In this document: positions 10,674 to 21,827 of the stretch, piece by piece | Layout: each line of letters opens with the position of its first letter | Position numbering within the stretch: position 1 is the stretch's first letter | From: Sambucus nigra | Lineage: Eukaryota; Streptophyta; Magnoliopsida; Dipsacales; Adoxaceae | DNA: 64,000 nucleotides | Reading direction: 5' to 3' | Assembly (NCBI GenBank): GCA_949130495.1 | Contig: OX422216.1 | Coordinates: forward strand, 98,711,967 to 98,775,966 | Translations under genes and position numbers: made by a program | Notes under the pieces: model-generated | What the model was told of the DNA's origin: nothing | The model's database searches: none | The model's input: only the letters and a program-made list of their open reading frames with translations

Positions 10674-10674
<1 letters not shown>

Positions 10675-10740
<66 letters not shown>
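10675..10740. repeat. (AC)n(AT)n compound microsatellite
   Basis: About 30 bases of AC repeat pass into about 36 bases of AT repeat, on the right edge of the foldback element. Confidence 0.95.
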
Positions 10741-10744
<4 letters not shown>

Positions 10745-11258
10745 AAGGAGGAGGATTTTTTTATCTAAACCAATTAACGGTTGAGATTCAATATTGATGA
10801 ATTTGGTCTTTATCAACTGATGGCTGAGATTAATTCTCATGGCTGTGAATCTAAGGGTCCTAAATGATTTGCTTTACGATAATGGATTGTACTCTTACTC
10901 AGAATAATTTCTGATACCATGCTTACTCTCCTTTATGTTCGGCCAAAACTCTCATGTTCTATCACTTTCGAGTTAGAGCACTTGGCTCAAGAAAAAGAGT
11001 CAGAGCACTTGGCTCAAGAAAAAGGGGAGAACGTTAGCTGTTTCTCACTTTTTCTTCATCATTTTCCCTCCCTCATCAAGGAGAGTAGCTGTTTCAACCC
11101 CTCCCTCCAATCCCTCTAATTCCGGCGAAATGGAACAATCCATTATCATAAAACAGTTACCTCCTTCTCATTCCGACGAAACTCCGGCTTCCCAATCCTA
11201 CCAGTTGCTTCAAATGGAACAAACTGACCAGCGAACGAAGTTTCGCCGGCGGAAGAGG
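10741..11258 (+). other. Flanking DNA left of the hAT element, possible short ORF
   Basis: No recognisable gene. At 10976-11020 a short motif (AGAGCACTTGGCTCAAGAAAAAG) is duplicated in tandem. An ATG at 11130 opens a 45-codon frame ending where the hAT target site lies (stop TAA at 11262-11264). On the other side of the hAT, 17545-17650 repeats TACCTTCTGGCTTCGGC-like units three times. Removing the hAT joins these two stretches, but the joined text gives no protein I recognise. Confidence 0.3.
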
Positions 11259-11266
11259 GTTTAATC
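11259..11266. repeat. 8-bp target site duplication, left of hAT
   Basis: GTTTAATC lies directly before the left inverted repeat and is identical to 17545-17552. An 8-bp duplication is diagnostic for hAT transposition. Confidence 0.9.
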
Positions 11267-11284
11267 CATAGTGTTAAAAAACGG

Positions 11285-11440
11285 CCGTTACGTGTCGTAT
11301 CGGCCGATACGTAACGGTATCTTGAGAGACCGTTTCCGATACACCCCGATTTATCGGGTTGAACCAAAATCACACCCGTATCACGTTACGAATCCGATAC
11401 GTAACGGATACTCCGTTACACTCCGTTACATTCCGTTACG
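11285..11440. repeat. hAT left subterminal motif array
   Basis: CGATACGTAACGG, CCGTTACG, CCGATAC and TTCCGTTACGG motifs recur in both orientations within about 150 bases of the left end. The same words occur at the right end. Subterminal arrays of this kind bind transposase in other hAT elements such as Ac; binding here is inferred. Confidence 0.7.
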
Positions 11441-11789
11441 GTGGAAAGAAAACAGAAAAAAAAAAAAAAAAAAAGTTACTCTCGTCTCGTTATTCAGCAA
11501 CAACAACAAACACTTTCTGAGTCACCAAAAGAAAAAGAAAAAGAAGACAAGGAGAGAAGGAGACAAACCCGGGTAGGACTCCGTGAGTCCGTAGGCTTTG
11601 TTTGACAGATGATTCCCATCATCTTTTTATTATTTATGTAGGCTGAGCTAGAGAAGAGAACACTCACTCTTCCATTTACAACACTCTTCCATTTTTCTTC
11701 CAACTTCCAAGCCATTTCCCACCCATCCTCCATTCCAAAGTTCAGCAGCTAAGGGTGACCCAGATCGGCAGCTTAGGCAGGCAGCAAAC

Positions 11790-11827
11790 CACAGTGGGGG
11801 GGGGGGGGGGGGGGGGGGAGGGGGGAG
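11790..11827. repeat. Poly-G tract inside hAT
   Basis: A run of about 23 G is followed by further G4-G6 groups. It could form a G-quadruplex and is a likely site of length variation and sequencing error. The proline-rich frame on the opposite strand is an artefact. Confidence 0.9.
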
Positions 11828-12104
11828 GGATGGCGGCGTAGGTTTTTTTTTTTCAAAGAGCAAATGGTGGGGTGGGTGGGTTATTTGTCTTGTGGAATTG
11901 TAGCCGTAAGAGAGAGAGAGATAAATGTAGTTTTAGGTTTTATATTGGATTGGATTTGTTATTTATTTAAGGCCTTTAAGAAAATAAACATAAAAAAAAA
12001 TTCTTTTAAGATATAATTGTATAAAAAATAATGTTAATAAAACAAAATATTTATTGCATAAAGTGAACTTATTATTTAGAACTTATTGCATAAAACAAAA
12101 TAAT

Positions 12105-13725
12105 GTTATAAGTACCAAAAATAATAAATTTTACCAAACTATTTAGAATTTTTTCGTTTAAATTTAATAATTATTATTATGTTTTAAAAATTCATTATTA
12201 TTCAGTTTAACATAAAGTGAACTTATTATTTTTTTTTATTGCATAAAAATAATGAACTTTTTATTTATTTGTTTTGTATGGTAGTTTAAAAAAAATGCCT
12301 AGTCAAATGATTGAGGTCAAATTTATACTCCAAAAAAAATTGTTTTAAGATAGAATGTGTCAAAAATAATGTTAACAAAACAAAACAATTATCATGTGAT
12401 CATGTCTTAAAAAATTAATTATCATTTAATTTAACATGTGTTATTATTTAATATGATATTATGTCCCAAAAATATTATTTAAAAAAATTAAGAAAAAGTA
12501 CCAAAAATAATAAATTCTACCAAACTATTTAGATTTTTTTCGTTAAAGTTTAGTAATTATTATTATGTTTTAAAAATTCATTATTATTTAATTTAACATT
12601 AAGTGAACTTATTATTTATTTTCTTTATATAATTTCATAAAAATGCAATTTGTAGGTTATGGACCATTATGGTGAATTTAAATGATTATACGATTGAAAA
12701 ATCATTTTTTAGTTGTAGTCTTGCATTTGGAGATGGGGGAATGAATGTTTTGTGATGTAAAGTGAAGCGCAATATCACACTTGTTTTAAAATATGGAATG
12801 AATGTTATTTTTAACAACAATGTATATTTTTTTACATTTTTAAAAAAATGTACAAAAGAACATTGTTACAAAAATGTACATTTTTTTACATTTTTACAAA
12901 AATGTACATTTTTTTAACAAATATGTATTTTTATAAAAACGTACAAATATGTACAAAAGAACATTTTTTACAAAAATGTACATTTTTACAAAAACGTACA
13001 AAAGGACATTTTCACAAAAATGTACATTTCTTTTAACGAAAATATATATTTTTTTACAAATATGTACACTTTTTTTACAAGTATGTACAAATATATATTT
13101 TTTTACAAAAATATATATTTTTTTACAAATATGTACATTTTTTTTTTAACAAAATAACATTTGTACAGAAATGTAAATGTTTTACAAACATAAATGTACA
13201 TTATATATTTTTTGTAAAAGATTTGAATATTTTTTGTAAAAAAATAACATTTCTTTGAAAAAAGAGTTTTAGTAGTCATTTAAAAAAAAAGAGTACTACT
13301 TTTGAAAAGATTTATATATTTTTTTTAGTAGAGTCATTTAAAAAAAAGAGTTTTATGTTTTAAAAAATTAATGTTAATACTTTTGAAAAAGTAATACCAT
13401 TCTGTAAATGTTACAATATATTTTCAACAACGAAGAAATATAGATTTTATATATGTAATTATTATGCCATATAATGAATCACAACTATATGGATTATATG
13501 GTTCACTATTTATAAACTCTAAATTTATTTCGAAACTATTTATAAACTCTAAACTCTAAATTTGGTTCAGTATTATTATGTTTTAAAAATTCATTATTAT
13601 TCAATTTAACATTAAGTGAATTTATTATTTTTTTCTTTGTATAATTGCATGAAAATAATGAACTTTTTTTTATTTGCTTCGTATGGTAGTTTAAAAAAAA
13701 GATAATGCCTCGTCAAAGGGTTGAG
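12105..13725 (+). repeat. Triplicated ~200-bp module upstream of the transposase start
   Basis: Three diverged copies lie near 12105-12310, 12490-12660 and 13565-13725. Shared text includes CTACCAAACTATTTAGA (first two), TATTATGTTTTAAAAATTCATTATTA and AAGTGAACTTATTATT. The first and last also share GTATGGTAGTTTAAAAAAAA followed by an ATGCCT[A/C]GTCAAA start. The first copy therefore includes a decayed duplicate of the BED-exon start. Between them, 12840-13160 is low-complexity TACAAAAATGTACATTTTT-type repeat whose open frames are not genes. Confidence 0.65.
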
Positions 13726-16700
13726 GAAGATGAGCTGGAAATCGCCCCAAGTGGAGATATTGGGTGGAAGTTTGCTACTCCGGTATTAAATAATAGGCAT
13801 AAATTAAATTGCAAATTGTGCGGGAGAGAGATAAATGGTGGTATAACTAGACTAAAACAACATTTAGCTCATTTAAAAGGACAAGTAAGAGGGTGTCCTA
13901 ACGTCACCACGGAAATTAGGGAACAAATGATGAAACATCTTCAAGGGGCAAAAGCAAAAAAAAAAAGATAAAGCAATCCAAAAGGAAGGAGTCGTTGATT
14001 ATATTCGAAATGAGTATGGGGGTGATGGCTTTGAGGGGATTGTTGTTTCAAGTGATGATTCAGATCCCGAGATGACCATGGCAAGAAATATGAGTAGAAA
14101 TGAATATCGGTTATGGGAACAGACACAGAGGTCTAAATCAAAGGGTGGGTTTGAGGCTGGAAGTTCTAGTAGAGCGGGTTTACCTAAAGCTCCTCAACGA
14201 TCTTCTAGTATGTCTGGAATGCGACGTAAGGAATGGGCGGATATAGATTCACCTGAACATAGATTAGCTGAAGTGGATGTGGACCTCCATCGAAGCAAAG
14301 GTCCTAAGCAACCTAAAATATCAACAAAATTTATGAAGGGTATGCGAAAGAAGTTAGGACGAGCAGTTAGTCAGTTTGTTTTGTTTGGAAAACATTCTGC
14401 AAATATTGTTGTAAGCCCCTGGTTTGACAGGATGCTTGACGTTGCTAGAGAAGTTGGACACGGAGTGAAGCCTCCAACTCCGTATGAGATCAATGAAGTT
14501 TTTTTGCCAATAGAGTTTGCTAGCTTGAAAAAATGGATTGAATCTCAAAAGCCAATTTGGAAGGAAAGGGGTGTTACTATTATGTGTGATGGTTGGACAG
14601 GACCTACCAGGAAACATTTAATTAATTTTTTAGTTTATAGCAATCATGGAACAATTTTCCACAAGTCCATTGATGCAACAGACGTGGTGAGTAGGACAGC
14701 GGACTATTACTTTCGCCTCATGGATAAGGTGGTTGATGAAATTGGAGAGGAATATGTTGTCCAAGTAGTAACTGATAATGAAGCGGCTATGAAAGCGGGT
14801 GGTAAGTTACTTATGCAAAAGAGACCGAATTTGTATTGGACAGCATGTTCAGCTCATTGTATTGACCTTATTCTTGAAGACATTGGGAAAAAGAAGAGCG
14901 TGGCGAAAGTGTTGGATGAAGCAAAAATTATCACCAGCTTCATTTACAATTACAATTGGGTTGTTGATTACATGAAGCGATTCACTAATGGTCGAGAGTT
15001 ACTGCGTCCAGCCATCACTCGTTTTGCTACGAATTTTGTCACATTAGAGAGTATTGTGAGGCACAAAAAGGGTTTAGAGGACATGTTTCGATCTGATGAG
15101 TGGAAACGATGCAAGTGGTCAAAGTTGCCAAAAGGCAAGGAGGCGAAGAAGATAATATTTGACAGGGACTTTTGGTCTAAAGCTACGGATATTTTGAAGG
15201 TGCAGGAGCCTTTAGTGAAGGTTCTTCGATTGGTGGATGGAGATTTAAAACCTACCATGGGTTTTATTTATGAAGCTATGGATAGGGCAAGGAAAGAAAT
15301 TCAAAGAGATTGCCGCTATTACATAGATTTTCATAAAATTATTGACAAACGATGGCAGTTCCAATTACATCAAGACTTGCACGCAGCTGGTGAGTATAAA
15401 ATTAGTTGTGTTTTATTTGTTAAAAAATTAATTGTGTTTTATTTGTTCAAAAATTTGATATATTATTTGTATGTCAATATATTAGGGTATTACTTGAATC
15501 CTCAGTTTCAATACGGTGATAATTTTACAAGCCTTTCCGACGCAATGGTAGGGCTTAGAAAAGTGATTCAGAGGCTGGAACCTGATATTAACAATCAGAT
15601 AAAGGCAATTAACCAAGTAAGTCGAGAATATATTTATATTTTGTTAAGGTTTTTCACTAATGTATTTAATATTTTGTGAAATGTTACAGATTTTGTTATT
15701 TCGTGACAAATATGATTCCTTTGGAACCGAATTAGCTCAAACAGCAGTGTCACGAACAAATCCGGGTAATAATATGTCTTAATTTATTTACAATCAATTT
15801 CACTTTATACTTCAGTATACAATATAAATAAATCTTTGTGTTTATCATGTGTAGGTGAATGGTGGATTCATTATGGCACATCTACTCCAGAACTTCAACG
15901 AATTGCTGTGAGAGTATTGTGTCAAACATGTTCATCTTCTAACTGTGAACGAAATTGGAGTACATTTAGCCTCATACATACAAAGACAAGAAATCGTTTA
16001 AAATCCCAAAAGTTAAATAAATTAGTTTTTGTATACTATAATATGAGGTTAAAGATCAGAAATGCGACCAGAAGAAGCCAATAAGACATTGAGGAATCTT
16101 TTAATCCTATCAACTTGGATTACATTTTTGACGAAGATGACCCATTGTCTTCGTGGTTGGAAGAGACGGAAGAAGCTCTTTTAGACGGTCAAGACAATTC
16201 TGAATGGTTGGATGTCGATGAAAATGACCAAGATGATCATGCTACTTTAGTTCCTTCTGGTAGTGGAACTAGTAGCGGTGGTAGTGGCGGTGTTGGCTTG
16301 AGTCAACCAAGTAGTGGTACTCGTGGAGATACTGCTAGTGGTAGTTATGGAGGTGGTGCTAGTGGTAGTTATGGAGGTGGTGCTGGTGGTAGTTATGGAG
16401 GTGGTTTTGCTGGTAGAGATGTGCAATATGAAGGTAAATAAATATTGCAGTCTAAATTTTATTTATAGTATTATATTATTCTTATATTACACTTCTAACA
16501 AAAATATATCATTTACTGAAACAGGTGATAGTTACTCACCGTATCAAGGGGAAGCTGGAAGTTATGGACTTCGGGGTGATGATGACAATTTGGAGGATAG
16601 ACAAAATCTTCAGCCATGGGGTGGGACACGAAGGCGTACACGTCGTCCAATGGGAGATAATTTAGAGAACCGTTTTGTTGAACTTGATCTTAGAGCTCGT

Positions 16701-17099
16701 GGAAACGAAAGAAGAAACCCACAAGCACAAAGAAGAAACCCACAAGCACAACCCACGTATCCCCATCCCCCTGAATTCTCATATTATCCCCCACCACCAC
16801 AACACTATTATCCACCCATCGGGTCATATTACTATCCTCCTCATCCACCCGAACCTTCATATAATACCGTTTCATCTACTGAGAACTATCCACATGGGTA
16901 TATGGTTCTGCCAGTGCCTCAAGGTTATTTTCCACAACAAGAGGCATCAAATGAAAGTAGCAATTTTGGAATGGGTGCATCTAATTCAAGTACTTCACAT
17001 TCTAATTACTTTGGATATGAACCACATGAACGGGCTAATAATGATGATGATGATATAGAGATTCTTAGAGACCCGCCACGACATTCTTTTTGGTGGTGA
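13705..17099 (+). pseudogene. hAT transposase gene (BED-DUF659-hATC), nearly intact
   Basis: Inferred exons are 13705-15389, 15486-15616, 15690-15765, 15855-16433 and 16525-17099. All introns are GT-AG, 73 to 96 bases long, and the reading frame is kept across each junction. Total length is about 1,000 residues. Order: a BED zinc finger (CKLCG then RLKQHLAH, residues ~35-60); a serine-rich hinge; a DUF659-type catalytic region with TIMCDGWTG, VTDNEAAMKAG and CSAHCIDLILEDIG; a hAT-C dimerisation domain (ELQRIAVRVLCQTCSSSNCERNWS); then an acidic, Gly/Ser-rich and Tyr/Pro-rich tail. It would cut and paste the element in the nucleus. Damage: an A-run at 13959-13969 shifts frame, and an in-frame TAA at 16082-16084 falls after the dimerisation domain. 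The start at 13705 is the first ATG of the BED frame. Confidence 0.85.
16260..16433 (+). other. Coding tandem repeat: Gly/Ser/Tyr-rich tail of the hAT transposase
   Basis: Units encoding a GSYGGGA-type heptapeptide repeat three times (16336-16410), preceded by SGSGTSSGGSGG text. The last exon continues with a Pro/Tyr/His-rich stretch (YYPPPPQHYYPP). The composition is that of a disordered, prion-like region. It lies after the in-frame stop, so it is translated only on readthrough or in an intact relative. Confidence 0.75.
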
Positions 17100-17214
17100 A
17101 AGCATGAAATCATTTGTAATATATGTAATTTAGTTTATTATCATATTTGTTTAGTGGTATGGTGGTAATGATTCACAATTGTCCAATAACTTTAAGTATG
17201 TCATTAGTTGTTAA

Positions 17215-17330
17215 ATTTAAGCATGTTACAAGTTTTTATTGAGTGATGTATTTTTAGTATTTGATTAAGTAATAAAATGCTTTTATGATGTATTTTTAGT
17301 ATTTGATTAAGTAGTAAAATACTTTAATGT
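17215..17330 (+). repeat. Tandem duplication in the hAT 3' region
   Basis: GATGTATTTTTAGTATTTGATTAAGTA-type units occur at about 17245 and 17287, each followed by AAAAT[G/A]CTTT. They lie downstream of the transposase stop. Confidence 0.8.
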
Positions 17331-17437
17331 TCTTTAATACTATGTAATGACCCCACATATTAATTAAATTCAACATTATAGAGTCAAAATAAAAGTATCC
17401 TTTTAATTTATGATATCTGTGAATGGTAAAAAAAAAT

Positions 17438-17535
17438 TCACGCTTGCGGTAACCGATTCCCGTTACATTACGTCCGATACTCCCGATACCGTTACACCGA
17501 TACCGCAACCGTTACGTTACCCGATACCGTTATTT
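17438..17535. repeat. hAT right subterminal motif array
   Basis: GTAACCGATTCCCGTTAC, CCGATACTCCCGATACCG and TACCGCAACCGTTACG words fill the last 100 bases of the element. They mirror the words of the left subterminal array, as expected for transposase binding sites at both ends. Confidence 0.75.
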
Positions 17536-17544
17536 AAAACTATG

Positions 17545-17552
17545 GTTTAATC
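17545..17552. repeat. 8-bp target site duplication, right of hAT
   Basis: GTTTAATC directly follows the right inverted repeat and is identical to 11259-11266. Confidence 0.9.
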
Positions 17553-20290
17553 GTACCTTCTGGCTTCGGCTACTACAACGATACCTTCTGGTTCCGGCCA
17601 CGACAATCGTACCTTCTGGCTCCGGCCGAAGTTTCACTAGCGAAAGTGGGTTTAATTGTACCCTTTACTGACCACGTTTTGTTCCAATTGGTATTTTTTT
17701 CTAATCTTTATGTTTTTTCAAAGTTGGTACAAGACGGTAAATTTATTTTTATGTATCCGTTTTTAATCAAGAGATGGCATTCACTCACCTATGTGTTTAA
17801 GCCTTTTGTGTTCTAGCCTTTGAGACAGCAGGTGCCACTTTAATTGCAGATCTCACTGTACTTGATTTAACTGTTCTTTTTCTTTAAAAGGTTGCTCTTA
17901 TATATTTGTGCTCTAGCACTGAATGGAAAGTAATACATCTGTATAAAATCTATGGTTCACTGTTACTTAACCTCTGTGAGTTGAGCTACGGCTGGGATTT
18001 TTAAAGTGAGTCTCGGCTCTCGACTCTCGAGTTCATCTCGGATTTTTTATTTTGGAGATACGGTTGTTTTCAAGTTGCTGATTCATGCAACTCAGTTTGT
18101 TATTGTTTTTAACGGTGGGATGTTTATTATCATTTTTTACTAGCTTCATTAAGATCTTGGTCCCTGTGTGTTTGACGATGCTATACATTTATCTCATTTG
18201 TCTCATTTGTAGATTAAAAGTGATTTTAGTCTTTAAAAACTAAACTGTTATCTGATGACAATATTTTTTATCTTTATCCTCTCATTTTTCTCATTTTTGT
18301 TTCTTTTAGTTTTTTAGTTCTTAACCCATTTAATGTTTTTTTTTGTTATAGTTGCCGGTAGTTCTACATGTTTATGGCTGGTCGGATTTTTCGAGCCTCA
18401 GGTTGTTCATTCGGTCGTTTGGTTCGGGTAAATAAAACTAATTAGGTTGTTTCTTTGGGTCATGGTTGTTCGTTTGGGTCATTTGGGTCGTTTGATTCGG
18501 GTAAATGAAACTAATCTAGCTCGGGTGGTTCTACAAAAATGTCGGGTTCCTTTGGTTCGGGTAAATGTAATGTTTGGTCATTTGCCACAACAGTGATTGT
18601 TTTAAATTTTTGCAGGAAATGAGGTGGTTCGATTTCGGTAAAAATGAAACTTTACACCGTTTAAGTTGTAATATATTGTGCTATAAAATATTCTGAATTT
18701 AATTTTGAGCAATTCTATTATAATCGAATAACCGACTGAATTTTTGGAACTTAATGACGCGGCGGTCCCATATTGGTTGGTTTTTAAGTCCCACTAGCGT
18801 GGACCCTCCAAACCAACCAATAACAACTTGACATTGATGTGCGTCCATGGTTTTTATGTCAAAAATTCGATCCAAATAAAATTTTTATTTAATTTTTTTC
18901 CCAAAAATGAAGCTAGGGGGATGTTTGGGTGATGAGGTGCGTGATTTTCAAATAGATTTTAAATTTGTTATCAAATAACGTACATAATAAATTGTACATT
19001 ACATTTTTACTTATTTTAACATTTTTTATATAGTTTTTAACTCTATTGTTAAAAAAACATACCATTGTACATTAAAAAAACTAAATAAAATAATGTAGAC
19101 CATGTCAAAACAAATTTGTTATTCATGTAAAAATAAATAAATAAATATTTTATTTAAATAATTAATAATATTTTAAAAATTTTAAAAATTAAAATTTATA
19201 ATATTTTTAAAAATTTAAAATTTGTAATATTTTTCTATAGGGTATCTTGAAATGTTAATAATCCATACAAAAAATAAAAAAATAAAAACATTTTTAAAAA
19301 AAACATATGGCTCAGGAATTTTGCATTTGGCCTCCTGCACTTGAGTTATTTTTTTTTTTTTGAAGTTGATATCACAAAATATCACAAACCATAAGAAATT
19401 GAACATAATAGAGAAAATCAATTAATTGTGATTAGAATAATATTATTGGAATTCTATGCATAAGAAGCATAAAACAAAAATAATTATTTTATTATTGCTA
19501 TTATTTTAATTAAAAATATAATTTTGTTTATGTTTCATATCATACATGGGACTTCACAATTATACTATAATTTTTTTTTCAGATCGAGTTAATTGTACAT
19601 CATCACCAACAGAAATATTTACATTAAGGCGTTTGAATTTTAGATGCTTATGTTAAAAATGTTATACTTGCGTTGACTTGGAAATATTGCTTCGAGTGTC
19701 ATCCTATTGTAGGTGACATACACTTCATAATATGATTATTTTCAATTCACTTGAGCGCATTGTACAAATTAGTTAATTATGTAAAGTAGTCCATTGTGAA
19801 TTAATTAATTGCAATTGAATGAATTTGAAATGAGTTCAAATTCAATTTTACGAAATTGAAAATGAATGGAGGTTGAGAAAGAGATAAAAAAAACACGAGG
19901 AGAGATGAAGCTTACATATAGGCATTATCATATGAGTCTTTTTGAGTTTAATGTTTGGAATGATGTTCAATTTTATTTTATTAATTTAGCAAAAATGGTT
20001 GGGAGATGCTCATCAATCATGTTATGCTTTGGTTTTGTATGAATAGAATTAAATGTGTCATTTTTGTGATTCATTTTGTTGTAAACAATATCAAATCTAA
20101 ATAAGAAGGCAGGTCATGAGCATTATAATATGTTTGAAAGAAAAATGACAATTTTAACAAATTTTATTTAGAGTTCTATTTTTCACCATGCCATCGGCAA
20201 AAATACATAATTATTATGACCCATGGGCTGGACGAAGCGAGGTGGGGTAGAATGCAATAGAGTTAAATTATTTTTAAGTTGACTTTTTAT
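17553..20290. other. AT-rich intergenic DNA, no gene seen
   Basis: No coding signal. A TACCTTCTGG[C/T]T[T/C]CGGC unit recurs three times at 17553-17625. A GGTTCGGGTAAATGAAACTAAT-like unit recurs at about 18420, 18495 and 18560. A perfect 12-bp inverted repeat, ATTGGTTGGTTT and its complement, lies at 18772-18783 and 18810-18821 with a 26-base loop. Stretches at 18950-19520 are more than 80% A+T and resemble decayed non-coding repeats. Confidence 0.5.
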
Positions 20291-20292
20291 TT

Positions 20293-20435
20293 TATCGTGC
20301 CATCGGGATTGGTACACATTTATCACGTGAACAGATTTATCACGGGAATAAATTTATCGTTGTGCCATTAGCACAGGTACTAGAATATTTCGGGAATAAA
20401 TTCATCGTCGTGCCATCGTGCCATCGGGAATAAAA
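20293..20435 (+). repeat. Helitron-like hairpin repeat cluster
   Basis: Units of the form ATTTATCG-T[C/T]GTGCCAT-[C/A]GG-TAC repeat three to four times. One unit, TGTGC-CATTA-GCACA at 20361-20375, is followed four bases later by CTAG at 20380-20383. The same unit recurs at 22925-23009, where it forms a better Helitron-like 3' end. This is probably a related or partial terminus. Confidence 0.5.
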
Positions 20436-20444
20436 TGATTTTAG

Positions 20445-20560
20445 AGGAGAGGGTCCTCTAAACCCCTCTCAAGAAAAATGATTTTAGAAGGGGGTCCTCG
20501 AGACCCCCCTCAAGCTTGCAAATATTTTAGAGGAGGTGGTCCTCGAGACCCCCCTCAAGT
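20445..20560 (+). repeat. Tandem GGTCCTCGAGACCCCCCTCAAG units
   Basis: Three imperfect units (near 20449, 20487 and 20536) read G[G/A]GGTCCTC-[G/T]A[G/A]ACCCC[C/T]CTCAAG and are separated by ATTTTAGA-containing spacers. Each unit is itself partly palindromic (GGTCCTCGAGACC-like). No gene. Confidence 0.75.
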
Positions 20561-20799
20561 TTACAAAGTTTGTATCAAAGTTACCGTTTCAAAAGATATT
20601 TAGCAAATCTGATATTTTGTCTCCATTAGAAGACATATTTGCTTTTGAACTTTGGTCGGCGCCAGGGGGCATCTGCCAGAGGGGACAGGCAGACCTGCCT
20701 GCAGGTATGGATAAATAGTACACTGCAGACTTTGTCCCTCACCAACCCTCTAAGTTTTGGCGCCAAAAGTGCTAACCCAGCCTTAGTGCCCAAGTATAA

Positions 20800-20812
20800 A
20801 TAGGACTCCTGG
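20800..20812 (+). promoter_or_regulatory. Possible TATA box
   Basis: GTATAAATAGGAC is a strong plant TATA-like sequence. It stands about 200 bases upstream of an exon-like segment (21011-21147) that is preceded by a good acceptor. It may be a captured gene promoter or an LTR promoter; no transcript evidence is available. Confidence 0.35.
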
Positions 20813-21010
20813 GCAAGGTCATAGATAGACAATAGAAATTTCACTGCTACTCTGCTAAAATATCACCAGACCTACCTAAGTATTCTCTCCCTGCTCATTC
20901 TCTTAGTGTTGAGTGCCTTGTGCCTTCACTCCCCACTGACAGCCATCACTCTCAGGTGTTTCCCTTGAGAAAATTACTATTTTTGTTGTGAAAGTTCATC
21001 TTCTTGCAGG

Positions 21011-21147
21011 GAGTGAGTTGAAGCTTGAGTTCCATTGTTACCAGAAGGAGAAGTTTTCTTCAGAAGTTGCACCAGGAGACCTTGAAGACCTTGTAGGCAG
21101 CGTCCATTGGAGTGGGTCACGCCTCACCCTTTCCAGTTATTCATAGA
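21011..21147 (+). pseudogene. Exon-like fragment, unknown protein
   Basis: It is preceded by a pyrimidine-rich TTCATCTTCTTGCAG acceptor. The frame runs about 45 codons (SELKLEFHCYQKEKFSSEV, then a GDLEDLVGSVHWSGSR part) to a TAG. Base composition is clearly less AT-rich than its surroundings. I do not recognise the protein. It lies inside the possible left Helitron and could be a captured gene piece. Chance is not excluded. Confidence 0.25.
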
Positions 21148-21827
21148 CCCCAGTCTCACTACCCTCCTACAGATCTAAAAACAAAAGAGTAGTGATGCAG
21201 TGATCCCAACCATTTTAGTTTTAGTTTGTTTCACTTCCAACCTGTAAATTTCGGATATTTACTGAATGATATTTTCTTCAAATGATTTATGTTTGTTGCG
21301 TCTTACATGTTTAGGATATACTATACATAATGTTATCTTCAAATGTTATTTGTTTCTTATGTTTGTGAGAATGATCCATTACCCTAAACAGTTTATTTGT
21401 TAATTTTCTTATTCAATGATTTTTGTTTCTTGCATGCTAAATTGCGGATAAAGCTGTCTGCATATTTTGTTGTCTCAAGTATGAACTTAACATTTTGTTT
21501 TGGTGTCTTTAGCAATGGGGCATACTTTCTTCATGGTTCGGCTGAGTTCCATGAACCAAAGTAGGATTCTTAATTCTTAATTTTTTGTGGTGACAGTTTT
21601 CATATCATAGAGTCGAGAGAGTAGGTGACAGACTCATATGTTATGCATCTCTCTCTCATCTACATACCTACTCACACAGTTACACTATTTCTCTCCTACA
21701 ATATGTTTAGTTATGGTTATGTTATTTTTGTTTATTATTTTTTGCGAACGGAGAAGGAGATTCCCAATGATGTGTACGAAATATAAGGATAAATGAAATT
21801 TCTTTATAGTTTCTTCACCTTTTGCAG
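21148..21827. other. AT-rich stretch, no gene seen
   Basis: No recognisable feature beyond TG/CT-rich text resembling intron sequence between two exon-like fragments. Confidence 0.4.

Larger units (their letters stand above)
11267..17544 (+). mobile_element. Complete hAT DNA transposon (6,278 bp)
   Basis: The ends are CATAGTGTTAAAAAACGG on the left and CCGTTATTTAAAACTATG on the right. As inverted repeats they match at 16 of 18 positions. They are flanked by the identical 8-bp duplication GTTTAATC. The interior holds one plus-strand gene with BED finger, DUF659-type and hAT-C domains. Both ends carry many short CGATAC/GTAACGG motifs. The structure is complete; coding damage is limited to one frameshift and one in-frame stop. 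It could still be mobilised in trans by a related transposase. Confidence 0.9.

Noticed and set aside
11494..11863. Proline-rich and acidic minus-strand frames
   Set aside because: Generated by the poly-G tract and CT-rich text on the strand opposite the hAT gene.
12848..13149. Two overlapping plus-strand frames
   Set aside because: Low-complexity TACAAAAATGTACATTTTT repeats inside hAT; repetitive Lys/Phe/Thr composition and no motif.
16675..17058. 127-codon plus-strand frame rich in His and Ile
   Set aside because: Shadow of the repetitive last exon of the hAT transposase in another frame.
20536..20844. Short frames on both strands near the TATA-like box
   Set aside because: They span tandem repeats and a leader-like region; no similarity I know and no consistent start context.
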